Made by a program: the position numbers and the translations under genes. A stretch of 19,411 bases of DNA. It comes from Actinomycetota bacterium (lineage in GTDB: Bacteria; Actinomycetota; Thermoleophilia; Solirubrobacterales; Solirubrobacteraceae). Location of the stretch: NCBI GenBank assembly GCA_903970315.1, contig CAJCIJ010000005.1, positions 1 through 19,411 on the forward strand, written 5' to 3'. Below the pieces are notes generated by a model, which had not been told where the DNA came from, searched no databases, and was given only the letters and a program-made list of their open reading frames with translations. Shown one piece after another: positions 7,396 to 16,286 of the stretch (position 1 is its first letter; each line of letters opens with the position of its first letter).

Positions 7396-8519
7396 GCTGC
7401 CGCCACCGCAGCCTTGGCTCGCTCGTTGACGATCTCGCCGTCGCGCACGATGCAGCAGCCGCTGACGATCTCATCGTCGAAGTCCAGGTGCAGGTTGCCC
7501 TCGTCGTCGGTCAACAGCTCAAGCAGGGCTTGCACGTTGCGTGCGTAAAGCGCCGATGCGTGCTCAGGCATGGTCGCGGGCAAGTTCAGCGGCGAGAGGA
7601 TCTTTACGCCGTGGCGCACAACCGTCTGGCCGGGCTCGGTCAGCTCGCAGTTTCCCCCGGTCTCGCCGGCCAGATCGACGATCACAGAGCCGGCCTTCAT
7701 CCCTTCCACGGCCTCGGCGGTGACCAGCCGGGGCGCCGGACGACCGGGGACCAGCGCGGTGGTGATCACCACGTCAAACCCCTTGATCGCGTCGGTCAGC
7801 GCCTGCTGCTGGCGCGCACGCTCCTCCTCGGTCAGCTCACGGGCATAGCCACCCTCGCCGGAGGCCTCGACATCAAGCTCCAGCCAGTTGGCGCCGAGCG
7901 AGTGCACCTGCTCGGCGACCTCGGGGCGCACGTCATAGCCGGTCGTGCGGGCCCCAAGCCGGCGCGCCGTGGCAAGCGCCTGCAGCCCGGCCACGCCGGC
8001 ACCCAGGACCAGCACTGCAGCCGGCGGGATCGTCCCGGCGGCGGTCATCATCATCGGGTAGAAGCGCCCCATCTCCTCCGCCCCCAGCAGCGCTGCCTTG
8101 TACCCGGCGACGTTGCTCTGCGACGAAAGGGCGTCCATCGACTGGGCGCGCGAGATCCGCGGGATTGACTCCATCGCCAGCGCGGTCGCCTTGGCATCGG
8201 CCAGAGCGCGGGTGGTCTGCGGGCTGTCGAGCGGAGAAAGAAAGCCGATCAGCAGCGAACCGGCTCCAAGCAGAGCGATCTCCGCCGCACTGGGAGGGGC
8301 GACCTTGACGACGACCTCGCAGGCCCACACCGCGGCAGGATCGTCAGTGACCGTCGCACCCGCGCCAGTGAACAGCGCGTCATCGAGCAACGCGTCGGCG
8401 CCGGCGCTGGACTGCACGACCACCTCGATACCGCGCTTGCCGAGCTTGCCCACGATCTCGGGCACAAGCGCCACCCGGTGCTCGCCCGGCACCGTCTCTT
8501 TCGGAACCCCTACCCTCAT
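7392..8519 (-). CDS. pntAA: NAD(P) transhydrogenase alpha subunit part 1
   Basis: This is domain I, the soluble NAD(H)-binding part, on the cytoplasmic face of the transhydrogenase. Its 375 residues open with MRVGVPKETVPGEHRVALVP, typical of the alanine dehydrogenase/PntA N-terminal fold. The sequence SRAQSMDALSSQSNVAGYKA at about 122-141 carries the Arg, Gln and Asp of the RQD loop that positions the nicotinamide. The NAD-binding Rossmann loop is VLVLGAGVAGLQALATARRLG, with acidic YDVRPE at the end of the second strand. ATG 8517-8519 is the first gene of the pntAA-pntAB-pntB operon. It diverges from the cobalamin adenosyltransferase gene across an 89-base gap that must hold both promoters; I could not pick out confident -35/-10 boxes there. 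No strong Shine-Dalgarno sequence is seen. Confidence 0.97.
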   Translation of the reverse strand: MRVGVPKETVPGEHRVALVPEIVGKLGKRGIEVVVQSSAGADALLDDALFTGAGATVTDDPAAVWACEVVVKVAPPSAAEIALLGAGSLLIGFLSPLDSPQTTRALADAKATALAMESIPRISRAQSMDALSSQSNVAGYKAALLGAEEMGRFYPMMMTAAGTIPPAAVLVLGAGVAGLQALATARRLGARTTGYDVRPEVAEQVHSLGANWLELDVEASGEGGYARELTEEERARQQQALTDAIKGFDVVITTALVPGRPAPRLVTAEAVEGMKAGSVIVDLAGETGGNCELTEPGQTVVRHGVKILSPLNLPATMPEHASALYARNVQALLELLTDDEGNLHLDFDDEIVSGCCIVRDGEIVNERAKAAVAAA

Positions 8520-8608
8520 CAGCAGGGCGGGACCGTATCATCCGGGCAGCGCCACCCTCCCTCGGCCCAACCTCCGCAGGACGGCCAGGCACGCTCGGAA
8601 CGCAAGCC

Positions 8609-9253
8609 ATGACGGTAAACCTAACCCGGATCTACACCCGTCTGGGAGACGACGGACAGACGCACCTGGGCGACATGAGCCGGGTCTCAAAGCTCGATCC
8701 GCGCGTTGAGGCCTATGGCACGGTGGATGAGCTAAACGCCACGGTTGGTGTAGCTCTGGCGCAGCCTGGAATGCCGCAGCGGTTTGCTCAGTGGCTGTCG
8801 CGCATCCAGAACGACCTGCTCGATCTCGGCGCCGACCTGTGCGTCCCCGGTGGAGCCGACGATGCCGCCGCCGCGGCCCTTGCCGGCCCAAACGATGCCG
8901 CAGCGGAGGCCGGTGACGGGCCAGAGAAGCCCCGTGCTCGCCTGCGCATCACCCCTGACTACACCGCGTGGTTGGAGCAGGCATGCGACGAGGTCAACGG
9001 CCGGCTGGCGCCACTGAGGTCGTTTGTGATCCCCGGCGGCAGCCTGGCGGTCTCGCACCTGCATATCTGCCGCACCGTGTGCCGGCGGGCCGAGCGCAGG
9101 GCGCTGGCGATCGGCCACGACGCCAACCCGGAGGCGATCCGCTATCTGAACCGGCTCTCTGACCTGCTGTTCATCTTGGCCCGAGGCGCCGCCGAGACCG
9201 ACCAGCCGCTCTGGGAGCCCGGCGCGCACTCCGTCGAGTCCGACGCCGGCTGA
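8609..9253 (+). CDS. Cob(I)alamin adenosyltransferase, PduO type
   Basis: The enzyme transfers the 5'-deoxyadenosyl group of ATP to cob(I)alamin to make coenzyme B12. The N-terminal ATP-binding signature TRLGDDGQTHLGD sits at residues 10-22, followed by YGTVDELNA (36-44). Later motifs are LHICRTVCRRAERR (151-164) and YLNRLSDLLFILAR (179-192), all diagnostic of the trimeric PduO/CobA2 family. Its 214 residues include an Ala/Gly/Asp-rich, low-complexity insert at about 82-110, between the first helices and the conserved LRITPDY. ATG 8609 places the signature at the expected distance from the N-terminus. No corrinoid biosynthesis gene or adenosylcobalamin-dependent enzyme is adjacent, so it probably serves the whole cell. 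The symbol is left blank because several names are in use. Confidence 0.95.
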   Translation: MTVNLTRIYTRLGDDGQTHLGDMSRVSKLDPRVEAYGTVDELNATVGVALAQPGMPQRFAQWLSRIQNDLLDLGADLCVPGGADDAAAAALAGPNDAAAEAGDGPEKPRARLRITPDYTAWLEQACDEVNGRLAPLRSFVIPGGSLAVSHLHICRTVCRRAERRALAIGHDANPEAIRYLNRLSDLLFILARGAAETDQPLWEPGAHSVESDAG

Positions 9254-9330
9254 TCGGCGCTAGGCAGACAAAGCGGCGCGGTGGTCGCCCCACCCCTCGG
9301 AGCGGCCCCGGTGGCGGCGCTAGCCGATCA
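9251..9330. other. Repeats between two convergent genes
   Basis: TGATCGGC (9251-9258) and GCCGATCA (9323-9330) are inverted repeats spanning the 66-base gap between the cobalamin enzyme and the oxidoreductase. GGCGCTAG is also repeated directly (9256-9263 and 9316-9323). Inside the gap, GGTGG-TCGCC-CCACC (9280-9294) can form a small hairpin. A bidirectional terminator is possible, but there is no U-tract and the outer loop is long. Confidence 0.25.
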
Positions 9331-10561
9331 TTGTGATCTCGGCGTTGCGGTCGCCGAGCCTGGCCAGCTGCGCATCGTCCAAGACGGTGCGTTCACGTAG
9401 CAGCCGCCTGGCGATGTCCAGCTCGTCTGAGCGCCCGACGGTCAGCGCGCCCAGCACGCGCCGCTCGCGCAGGTACCAGATCGTGAAATCGCCGGCCACG
9501 AATGATCCGCGCAGCACCTCGCGGTCCCAGTCATACGCCGGTCCAACGTACTCAAGTGAGGCCCAGTCGGCGATGTCTGAGAAGAAGTAAGGCACGGTGT
9601 CGTGATCGACGTCGTCGCCGAGCATGTTGCGCGCGGCCGTCTCGCCCTGAGCGCACGCTACGTCCCAGTGCTCGAGCCGCAACGGATGGCCGTGGATGAC
9701 GGAGTCGTACTCGCACACGTCCCCGGCGGCGTAGATCCCAGGGACACTGGACTGGAGCTTCGAATTGGTGCGAATCCCCCCGCGCTCGCCGATCTCCAAT
9801 CCGGCGGCCTTGGCCAGGCGCACTTCGGGAGTGACCCCGGCGCCGATCACCACCACATCCGCCGGCAGCTCCAGCCCGCCCTTGGTCACAACCTTGGCAA
9901 CGCGCCCATCGCCCTCAAAACGCTCGAGCTCGTCGCCCCCGTGAAGGGTGATGCCGTGCGATTGCAGCAGGTCACCGAAGAAGCCGCCCGCGTGTTCACC
10001 GAACCCGCGCTCCAGCGGGTGGTGCTCCTGCATCACGATCGTGACGGCGTGTCCGATGCGGGCCAGTGAGGCGGCCACCTCACAGCCGATGTAGGAGCCC
10101 CCGACAACGACAACGTGCTCGGAATCGGCCAGGTCCTCGCGGATGGCGTCGGCGTTGGGAAGGGTCCGCAGGTAGTGGATGCCGTCGAGCTCTGAGCCAT
10201 CCACGTGCAGGCGGTGGACGTTGGCACCGGTCGCGATCAGCGCCTGCCCGAAGTGCACCTCCTCGCGCGTCGACAGCTTGGCGATCCGGGTGTCCGGGTC
10301 CAGCGCTGTCACCGTCGTCCGGCACATCAGCTCGACATGCTGCTGGGAGTACCACTCGGGCTTGAGGATGAAAGCCTCGTCGCGCTCGAAAATCCCCTGC
10401 AGATACCCCTTGGAACAGGGGGGGCGTTCGTAGGGGGGGTCAAACTCGCGCCCCACCAGCAGCACCGAGCCATCAGGCGTGCGTTCGCGCAGCTTCTTGG
10501 CAGCAAGGGCGCTGGCCTGCCCGCCGCCGATCAGCAGGTAGTCGATCTCGCGAGCGCTCAT
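9320..10561 (-). CDS. FAD-dependent ferredoxin/rubredoxin reductase-like oxidoreductase
   Basis: This two-dinucleotide-binding flavoprotein (413 residues) probably moves electrons from NAD(P)H to a ferredoxin-like partner. The FAD Rossmann motif is YLLIGGGQASALAAKKLRE at about 8-26. The active-site surround DPPYERPPCSKGYL (41-54) is typical of the family, and the second FAD contact is ALIATGAN (107-114). The NAD(P)H Rossmann motif is VVVVGGSYIGCEVAASLAR (150-168), followed by VPGIYAAGDV (273-282). A Reductase_C-type dimer domain fills about 325-405 (FFSDIADWASLEYVG onward). Cys49 sits in the PPCSK motif common in these reductases and is not a CxxC disulfide pair. The gene starts 34 bases after the type IV-like operon on the same strand and may be read from it. 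No ferredoxin or oxygenase gene is adjacent, so the substrate is unknown. Confidence 0.88.
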   Translation of the reverse strand: MSAREIDYLLIGGGQASALAAKKLRERTPDGSVLLVGREFDPPYERPPCSKGYLQGIFERDEAFILKPEWYSQQHVELMCRTTVTALDPDTRIAKLSTREEVHFGQALIATGANVHRLHVDGSELDGIHYLRTLPNADAIREDLADSEHVVVVGGSYIGCEVAASLARIGHAVTIVMQEHHPLERGFGEHAGGFFGDLLQSHGITLHGGDELERFEGDGRVAKVVTKGGLELPADVVVIGAGVTPEVRLAKAAGLEIGERGGIRTNSKLQSSVPGIYAAGDVCEYDSVIHGHPLRLEHWDVACAQGETAARNMLGDDVDHDTVPYFFSDIADWASLEYVGPAYDWDREVLRGSFVAGDFTIWYLRERRVLGALTVGRSDELDIARRLLRERTVLDDAQLARLGDRNAEITMIG

Positions 10562-10595
10562 GGCTCGACTCTAATAGCAGGCAGCGCCGGCCGCA

Positions 10596-13232
10596 TTAAC
10601 GCGCCCTGAACTGACGGCGGCGGCGCTCTGCCGCGCTCGTGGACGATCCGGGTGGCGCCGGCGCTGCTGCACCGGTCTGGCCGCGCGCCCGTTCGGCAAG
10701 CGTGGCGGGCGTTGTTCCGGCCGCCGCGTTGTGACGTTCCTCGGCCACCCAGCGCATCAGCGGACTGGCGGTCGGGCGGGCGGGCGGGCGATGTCCGCGG
10801 CCGCGGACACTCTGCTGCTGGGCGTGGTCGTATGCGCGATCGAGCTTGCGCCGCTCGGCGCGAGGCAGGGGGCGCTCGCGGGCAGCCACCGCGCGCTCGC
10901 CGGCCTGGTGGCGCGCGGAGCGCAAGGCAAGCTCGTCGTCGATCCGCAGGATTGTCTCCAGTCGCTCGCGGCCCCGTAGGGCGTCCCACTCGCGCTCGCC
11001 AAGCCCCACCAGGGAGGCCAGCCGCCGGTAGTCGCGGCGGCGGCCCTCGGCGTCGGGCCTACCCTTGTTGGCGAGCGCCGCCTGAGCGTCATACAGGCGC
11101 CCGCGCTCGCTGAGCTGTTCATCGGTGAAGACGCGGCCCGAGTGCGCCTGTGACCGCGCAGCCGCATAGACCGTCTGCTGCGCGCCGGTCAGGGCGGCCT
11201 GCTCTGAGGCGATTCGTGCCTGCAGACGCTGCGCCCGGGCCTCGAGCCGGAGGCGCCGTCGCTGGCTGCCCACGTTCGCCGTGACGTCGGCGGCGACCCC
11301 GGACTCGCCGTCAGCCGTCGCCGCCTGGGCCGCCCGTACGCGCGCAAGGCGGGTCTGCATGGCGGATATCCCCGCGCGTCTGTCCACCGTGCCGGCGACC
11401 AGGGCCTCGGCCACAGCGTGCTCGCGCTGGAGCGCTGCGCCGGCCTGCCGGTCGGCACCCTCCCGTGCGCGCTGCCGTGTGTAGCGCGCGATCTGCTGGC
11501 GCCGCTGGGCTGTCAGTGGCGGGCGGAGCGCCCTATCGCGTGCCCAACGGCCGGCACCGAGAAGACCGGCATCGGTCAGATGGTAGCCCGCGCGGCTGCC
11601 CACCCTGCCAAGCAGGCCGGCGCGGCGCGACAGGGCGCCGGTTGCGGCCGTACCCCGAGCCCAGGGAGTGCGCTCCCCCACCCGCGCCAGGCTGAGAAGC
11701 TCATGACGGCGCAGGAAGACGATCCACCAAAGGCTTGAGATCAGACACCACTGCACCCACCAGCCGAACAGTGCCAAACCCATGAGCACCTGCAGGGTCA
11801 ACAGCACGGCGCCGAGCAGCAGGGAGTAGATCAGCTTGGCGGTGACCGCTCCCAACAGCCGCGCGCCCCAGGCTGTGAAGACGCCGCGACCGCCATCGCC
11901 AAGCGCCGGTGCGATCACGGCGGCAGGGGCGAGCAGCAGGCACAACAGGCCGAGTATCGCCGCCGCGAGCAGGCGCATGCCGATCCAGCCCAGCAGTAGG
12001 AGCATGCCCAGAACCCCAATCCAGATCAGCACCAGTCCCACTGCCCTGGCCCAGGCCTCATGTTCGGTGCGAAACCCGGCCTGCGCCGCGGTTGGGCCGT
12101 CGCAGTTGGTGACTTCGTAGGAACCCCCGCAGAGGACGCGAAGCAGCGAGCCCTGCGTATTGATCGAGTTGCGCGCCGGACCGTTGGCGGGCAACGCAAG
12201 GAAGAGGGCGCCGTTTGTCTGGGCACCGTCCAGCAGCGCGGCGCTTTGCAGCAGGCTGGTGGGGTCGCCGTAGGCGGTGGCTTGCGATGCCGCGTCGGAG
12301 CGCTCCTGCGCAGCGATCGCACGGGCTGCCCCACGCAGCCGGGGATCCAGACGCCGTGGCTGCTGGCACCACTCCACGTTCCCGAACTCCATGTAGCACC
12401 ACGGTGCTGTCACGACGTCTCCGAAGAGCCCGTGCATGCTGGCCGCAAGCGACTGATTGGCGCGTTGCGGCGTGCCGGTCGTGACGACCGCAAGGGCTCC
12501 GGCGCTGGCCTCGTTCACCCACGCAGCCAGTGCACCGACGCTGCCACCGGGGTCCAGCGTGGCCCAAAGCCCAGCAACCATCATCGCCACCGTCACCACG
12601 GCCTGGCCAAGCGTCTGCGAAACGCGACGGCGAACAAGACCGTGATACGCGGTCAGTGCCGCGGCGACCGCCAGCGCACACGCCAGCAGCGGCGCGGTCA
12701 ACGTGGCCTCGACATCCCGCAGCGCACCAGAGATGCGGCTCAGGATTGCCGCCCCGAACAGGTTCATCGCGTAGCACCATTCGAGCATCACGATCAGGCC
12801 GCGCACCATCGCAACCAGCGCCATCCACGCCCACTGGAGCATGTCCTCGGACTCGGCTGCGACGTCATTGCCGATGTTGAAGCCGGTGTTGATGTGAACG
12901 TCGAATGCGTAGTTGCTCGTGGGGTCCGGTGCAGCCAGGAACCCGGACCCGGTGCAGCCGGCAGAGGTCGCGCCAGGTGCCTGACCGCACCCTGGACTGA
13001 CCAGCCCGTTATCCCCGAGAAAGTCCCCTTCGCCGGAGGTCGCACCGAGGAGTTCGTCGGGCGTTTGCGCTCCTAGCGCGCCAGCCGGCACCGCACGCGC
13101 CGGCCCGCCGTTGTGCGCGCTGCTGCCGTGGGAAGCCGCCGGCCTGGCCTGGACGCGGCCGGGCAGAACAAATGGGCCGGCAAAGGCCATCGTCACGAGC
13201 ACGCCCGCGACGGCGCCCCGCAGCCTGCTCAC
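10596..13232 (-). CDS. Large VirB6/TrbL-like type IV secretion membrane protein
   Basis: Last gene of the secretion operon, 878 residues. A signal peptide (about 1-29, cleavage near VQA-RP) is followed by an exported stretch to about 130. Hydrophobic segments lie near 133-165, 178-200, 208-226, 395-418, 420-444, 455-482 and 484-507. This polytopic pattern and its position after VirB4 match the VirB6/TrbL channel component. Cysteines occur in close pairs (82/93, 279/289, 368/377) in regions predicted outside the membrane, which fits disulfides. From about 520 to the end the protein is soluble, Arg/Ala/Glu-rich and coiled-coil-like, probably cytoplasmic and possibly contacting VirB4 or substrate. 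The start is GTG at 13232-13230, overlapping the VirB4 stop as GTGA. Family assignment rests on topology and context, not on a catalytic motif. Confidence 0.75.
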   Translation of the reverse strand: MSRLRGAVAGVLVTMAFAGPFVLPGRVQARPAASHGSSAHNGGPARAVPAGALGAQTPDELLGATSGEGDFLGDNGLVSPGCGQAPGATSAGCTGSGFLAAPDPTSNYAFDVHINTGFNIGNDVAAESEDMLQWAWMALVAMVRGLIVMLEWCYAMNLFGAAILSRISGALRDVEATLTAPLLACALAVAAALTAYHGLVRRRVSQTLGQAVVTVAMMVAGLWATLDPGGSVGALAAWVNEASAGALAVVTTGTPQRANQSLAASMHGLFGDVVTAPWCYMEFGNVEWCQQPRRLDPRLRGAARAIAAQERSDAASQATAYGDPTSLLQSAALLDGAQTNGALFLALPANGPARNSINTQGSLLRVLCGGSYEVTNCDGPTAAQAGFRTEHEAWARAVGLVLIWIGVLGMLLLLGWIGMRLLAAAILGLLCLLLAPAAVIAPALGDGGRGVFTAWGARLLGAVTAKLIYSLLLGAVLLTLQVLMGLALFGWWVQWCLISSLWWIVFLRRHELLSLARVGERTPWARGTAATGALSRRAGLLGRVGSRAGYHLTDAGLLGAGRWARDRALRPPLTAQRRQQIARYTRQRAREGADRQAGAALQREHAVAEALVAGTVDRRAGISAMQTRLARVRAAQAATADGESGVAADVTANVGSQRRRLRLEARAQRLQARIASEQAALTGAQQTVYAAARSQAHSGRVFTDEQLSERGRLYDAQAALANKGRPDAEGRRRDYRRLASLVGLGEREWDALRGRERLETILRIDDELALRSARHQAGERAVAARERPLPRAERRKLDRAYDHAQQQSVRGRGHRPPARPTASPLMRWVAEERHNAAAGTTPATLAERARGQTGAAAPAPPGSSTSAAERRRRQFRAR

Positions 13233-15685
13233 GACCGGCCCGGTGTGGTCGAGAACGCCCGCAGCAAAGCCGGGACCACGACCTCGACCTGGATCGCCTC
13301 GACCCGGCCCCGGTGGTCGCGAAACAGGCAGCGGCCGGCATCGAACTCCGCCAGGCGAGCGCGTAAGCGCGCGTCGTCGGGATCCAGACCAAGCAGCTTC
13401 AGCGCGCCCGTGATCTCGCTCTCGGAGCGCATGCCGAACACAAAGATCGCGCCGAGCAGGTTGTGCAGCGACTCACGCTCGCCGGCCAGCGTGTCGGTGA
13501 CCAGCTGCGTCGAGATGATCGGGACGGCGAGCTCGGACCGTCCCATCCGCTGGAGCGACTGCAGCAGCGAACGCCCCGCGGGATCGCTCAAAAGACGCCA
13601 ACCCTCGTCGAACGAGAAGACCTTCAGGCGCTCGCGCTCGGCGCCCATCAGGTGCATCGCGAACATCGCGATCAGGCGTACCAGCTGCTCACCAACCCGC
13701 TCGGACTGCGAGTACTCCCCGCGGGGGGTGCCCGGCTCGGGGCCCGGTAGGTCGCGGATGGGCAGGTAGGTGACCTGGCTGCGCCCGACCGGCGGCGGTG
13801 GCGCACTGGGGTCGGCAAACGCCAGCTGCGTCAAGCCGCTGCGCGCGTAAACAGCCAAGGACTGCCCCACCTGCGTCGCAGTCTGGTCACCTTCGGCCAG
13901 CGCGCGGACCACGTCGAGACACGTGGGCACTGCCGCGCGCCGGATCACGGCGTCAACCGCCTCAAGCACCGCCGCCTCCCAAGCCGGCTCGGCGCGCCCG
14001 GGCAGCAGATCGCGCAGGAACGACACAGTCACGTCCTGGCGCAGGTGCGACGGGGCGACCCGAAGGGGGTCCAGCATGCCCCGGAGCGCAGGGTCGGGAC
14101 GGAGCGCGATGGACTCCACGTGCGGGGCGACCTCCTCGAGCTCGTGGAAGCGGTGGTCGCCCTTGGGGTCGCAGTCCACGATCCGCGCCCCGCGTAAAAA
14201 GGCCTCGTACTTGAGCTTCTGAGCCAGCGTCGTCTTGCCGGTGCCCAATGCGCCGACGCTGAGGATCGCCGTGTTGCGGTCCTGCTCGGACCCCTCGCTG
14301 AGGTTGAAGCAGACGGGCCGGGCAGACCCCGACAACGTGTGGCCGAGGAAGAACCCGCCGTCAGAGCCGGCCACGTGAGCAGCGGTGGGCATCATCGCTG
14401 CCACCTGCTCGCACGTGAGGGTGTCGTCGTAGCCGACGACGTGCGTGCCCTGGCCGGGCAGGTGCTGACTGAACAGGCCCAGCTGGTCGCCGAGCGGCCG
14501 GTGCAGGCGAATCTCGCCGTAGGCCCGGCGGCACAGCTCGACGCGGGCCTCCAGCTCACGCTCGCTGTCGGCACCGATTGCCACGGCCATCGTGGAGCGC
14601 AACAGCGGCGGGCGACTTGCCGACTGTAGGTAGGCGAGCAGGTCCCGCGCCTGGTGGGTGCGCTGCAAACCCTGGTCGGTGGGCCCCTGATCGCCGTCGG
14701 CCTCGGCCTCCAGTATCTGATCGGCGTCTTGGACCTTGCGCCTGGCCAGTCGCACCGCAAGCTCGTTGGGCAGGAAGCGCGCGCAGAGGACGAGATCGAT
14801 CGGGAACGGCAGACTCTCGGGTGCCGCGAACATGAGCTCGACGCGTGCGCTGGGAAAGCTCACCCGTTCGGGGAGCGCGCCGAGCACCAGGTGAGCCTGC
14901 CAGCTCACACCCAGCTCGGACTCAACACGCAGATGCCGTCCACGGTGCTCCACAAAGCCGTCCATCCAGCGCACAACATCGCCCTCCAGCGGCGCCAGCA
15001 CAGCCCCGACGTCGGACTCAAAGACCAACGCCCGCGGCTCGTGCAGGCCATCTACCAACGGCTCGCCCAGCCCGCGGCAGAAACCCCTGCGCACCAGCCA
15101 CTGCAACTCAACCGATCGTGCCGGCCGTGCCTGGAGAAACCCCGCCAGGCGTCCGTGCACGCGATCGGCCCGCGCGCGCACCTGCTCAAGCTCCCGAGCT
15201 CCCAGCACACGTCGGTCGAGCGTGCGCAGCGAGCGCCCCAGCGCATCCAGCCAGTGACGCGGATGGTGCTCGAAGGCACGCGACACGTAGGCGGCGACGT
15301 CGCCATCGGGATCGCGCAGGCGCACGACCATGAAGACCACAGCGCTTTCGGGCAGTTGATCATCGAGGTGGCGCGCGTGCTCCTCGGCGTACTCGAGCGC
15401 CCTCCTCCGATGCGGAGCGGCCAGCTCGCGCTCCAGCCGTTCGCGGTAACGCTGCACGCTCCAGCGCCGCGGAACTCGGAGGATCTGAAGGTCGGCTCCG
15501 AGGGCCTCGATGGCGCCCATGAGCGCGGCGAGATGCGCGAGCTTCTTGGTCGCCGGGAGGGCGTCGTAGGTGTGTGTCTCGAGCACAAAGGCGGCCCAGG
15601 CATCGCCTGTCCTTTGACCGAAAACGCAGTTGCCATAGATGAACCCGATCGGCGCACGCACGGCTTCAGCGTCCTGGGTGGACAT
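13229..15685 (-). CDS. VirB4-family type IV secretion ATPase
   Basis: This is the conserved motor ATPase of type IV secretion systems, acting at the cytoplasmic membrane. With the chosen start it has 818 residues. The N-terminal VirB4 domain (about 1-400) begins MSTQDAEAVRAPIGFIYGN, and the C-terminal RecA-like domain follows. Walker A is GALGTGKTT at about 478-486, with a conserved VDCDPKGDH about 20 residues on. Walker B is KVFSFDEGWRLL at about 688-699, followed by GRSELAVPIISTQ (715-727), the sensor region. The frame is open to 15793, but ATG 15685 is preferred because the upstream codons give an Arg/Gly/Ser-rich peptide unlike the family and overlap TcpE far more deeply. ATG 15685 leaves a 20-base overlap with the upstream gene; the 3' end overlaps the VirB6-like gene as GTGA. 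Confidence 0.92.
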   Translation of the reverse strand: MSTQDAEAVRAPIGFIYGNCVFGQRTGDAWAAFVLETHTYDALPATKKLAHLAALMGAIEALGADLQILRVPRRWSVQRYRERLERELAAPHRRRALEYAEEHARHLDDQLPESAVVFMVVRLRDPDGDVAAYVSRAFEHHPRHWLDALGRSLRTLDRRVLGARELEQVRARADRVHGRLAGFLQARPARSVELQWLVRRGFCRGLGEPLVDGLHEPRALVFESDVGAVLAPLEGDVVRWMDGFVEHRGRHLRVESELGVSWQAHLVLGALPERVSFPSARVELMFAAPESLPFPIDLVLCARFLPNELAVRLARRKVQDADQILEAEADGDQGPTDQGLQRTHQARDLLAYLQSASRPPLLRSTMAVAIGADSERELEARVELCRRAYGEIRLHRPLGDQLGLFSQHLPGQGTHVVGYDDTLTCEQVAAMMPTAAHVAGSDGGFFLGHTLSGSARPVCFNLSEGSEQDRNTAILSVGALGTGKTTLAQKLKYEAFLRGARIVDCDPKGDHRFHELEEVAPHVESIALRPDPALRGMLDPLRVAPSHLRQDVTVSFLRDLLPGRAEPAWEAAVLEAVDAVIRRAAVPTCLDVVRALAEGDQTATQVGQSLAVYARSGLTQLAFADPSAPPPPVGRSQVTYLPIRDLPGPEPGTPRGEYSQSERVGEQLVRLIAMFAMHLMGAERERLKVFSFDEGWRLLSDPAGRSLLQSLQRMGRSELAVPIISTQLVTDTLAGERESLHNLLGAIFVFGMRSESEITGALKLLGLDPDDARLRARLAEFDAGRCLFRDHRGRVEAIQVEVVVPALLRAFSTTPGRS

Positions 15686-16283
15686 CCATCCGTACGCCGC
15701 GGGCAAGCTCGACGACCTGCGCCCGGGCGAGCAACCCCTCCCCCGCCAGCCCTCGAAGCGTGAGGCGAGGCGCCCGCCGGCCGCCCACGGCACCCAGCAC
15801 CGCTCGCTCGTGAGCGACCGTCACCAGCGCAGCGCCCGGCCCGGTGAAGCGCAGGCGCCGCAGGCGCGCGTCGGAGCCGTCGGGAACGACGACAAGGTCC
15901 TGTGGGTACCACCGCGCACCCATCCGCGCGCCCCGGCACGGTTGCAGGCCGTTGAGATGGCGCGCTGAGAGCGCGTAACGCACGAGCGCCATCCCGGCTA
16001 CATGAAACGGCCGCCCCTCCACCCGGACCACGGTCAGCAACGCGCTGCCGGCCAGCGGGAGCGCGACGTAGCGCAGATACCACGGCAGGATCGCAAGCAA
16101 ATCTCGGACGCCCGGCAGCGCACCGAATGCGAGTACGCACAACTCCAGGACCACGCAGTAGGCGACACCGCGGATGGGGACGCCCCCAGGGTTCAGTCGC
16201 ATTTGATCGATGCGGTAGATCCGGCGCTCGAGGTCAAACACGGACCGGTAAGAGCGGATCTCAATCGGGTCGTTCGCTGTCAT
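15666..16283 (-). CDS. TcpE-family (VirB3-like) conjugal transfer membrane protein
   Basis: The N-terminal IRSYRSVFDLERRIYRIDQM (9-28) followed by PGGVPIRGVAY (32-42) is characteristic of TcpE-type proteins from Gram-positive conjugation systems. Two closely spaced membrane helices lie at about 38-58 and 62-87, as in VirB3/PrgI-type proteins that dock onto VirB4. After RPFHVAGMALVRYAL (91-105) comes a soluble, basic C-terminal half containing YPQDLVVVPDG. The gene begins four bases after the pilin-like gene's stop codon and its end overlaps the VirB4 start by 20 bases, so partners that should form a complex are made side by side. Function at the inner membrane is inferred from the family. ATG 16283 is the only start that keeps the conserved N-terminus. 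Confidence 0.8.
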   Translation of the reverse strand: MTANDPIEIRSYRSVFDLERRIYRIDQMRLNPGGVPIRGVAYCVVLELCVLAFGALPGVRDLLAILPWYLRYVALPLAGSALLTVVRVEGRPFHVAGMALVRYALSARHLNGLQPCRGARMGARWYPQDLVVVPDGSDARLRRLRFTGPGAALVTVAHERAVLGAVGGRRAPRLTLRGLAGEGLLARAQVVELARGVRMDVHPGR

Positions 16284-16286
16284 CGG

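Noticed and set aside
14654..15763. Open frame of 369 codons on the plus strand opposite VirB4
   Set aside because: Antisense shadow of a gene with intact Walker motifs; no domain seen in the translation.
15686..15793. 36-residue N-terminal extension of VirB4
   Set aside because: Composition (Arg, Gly, Ser) is unlike the family, and the extension would lie inside the TcpE gene. The conserved start fits ATG 15685.
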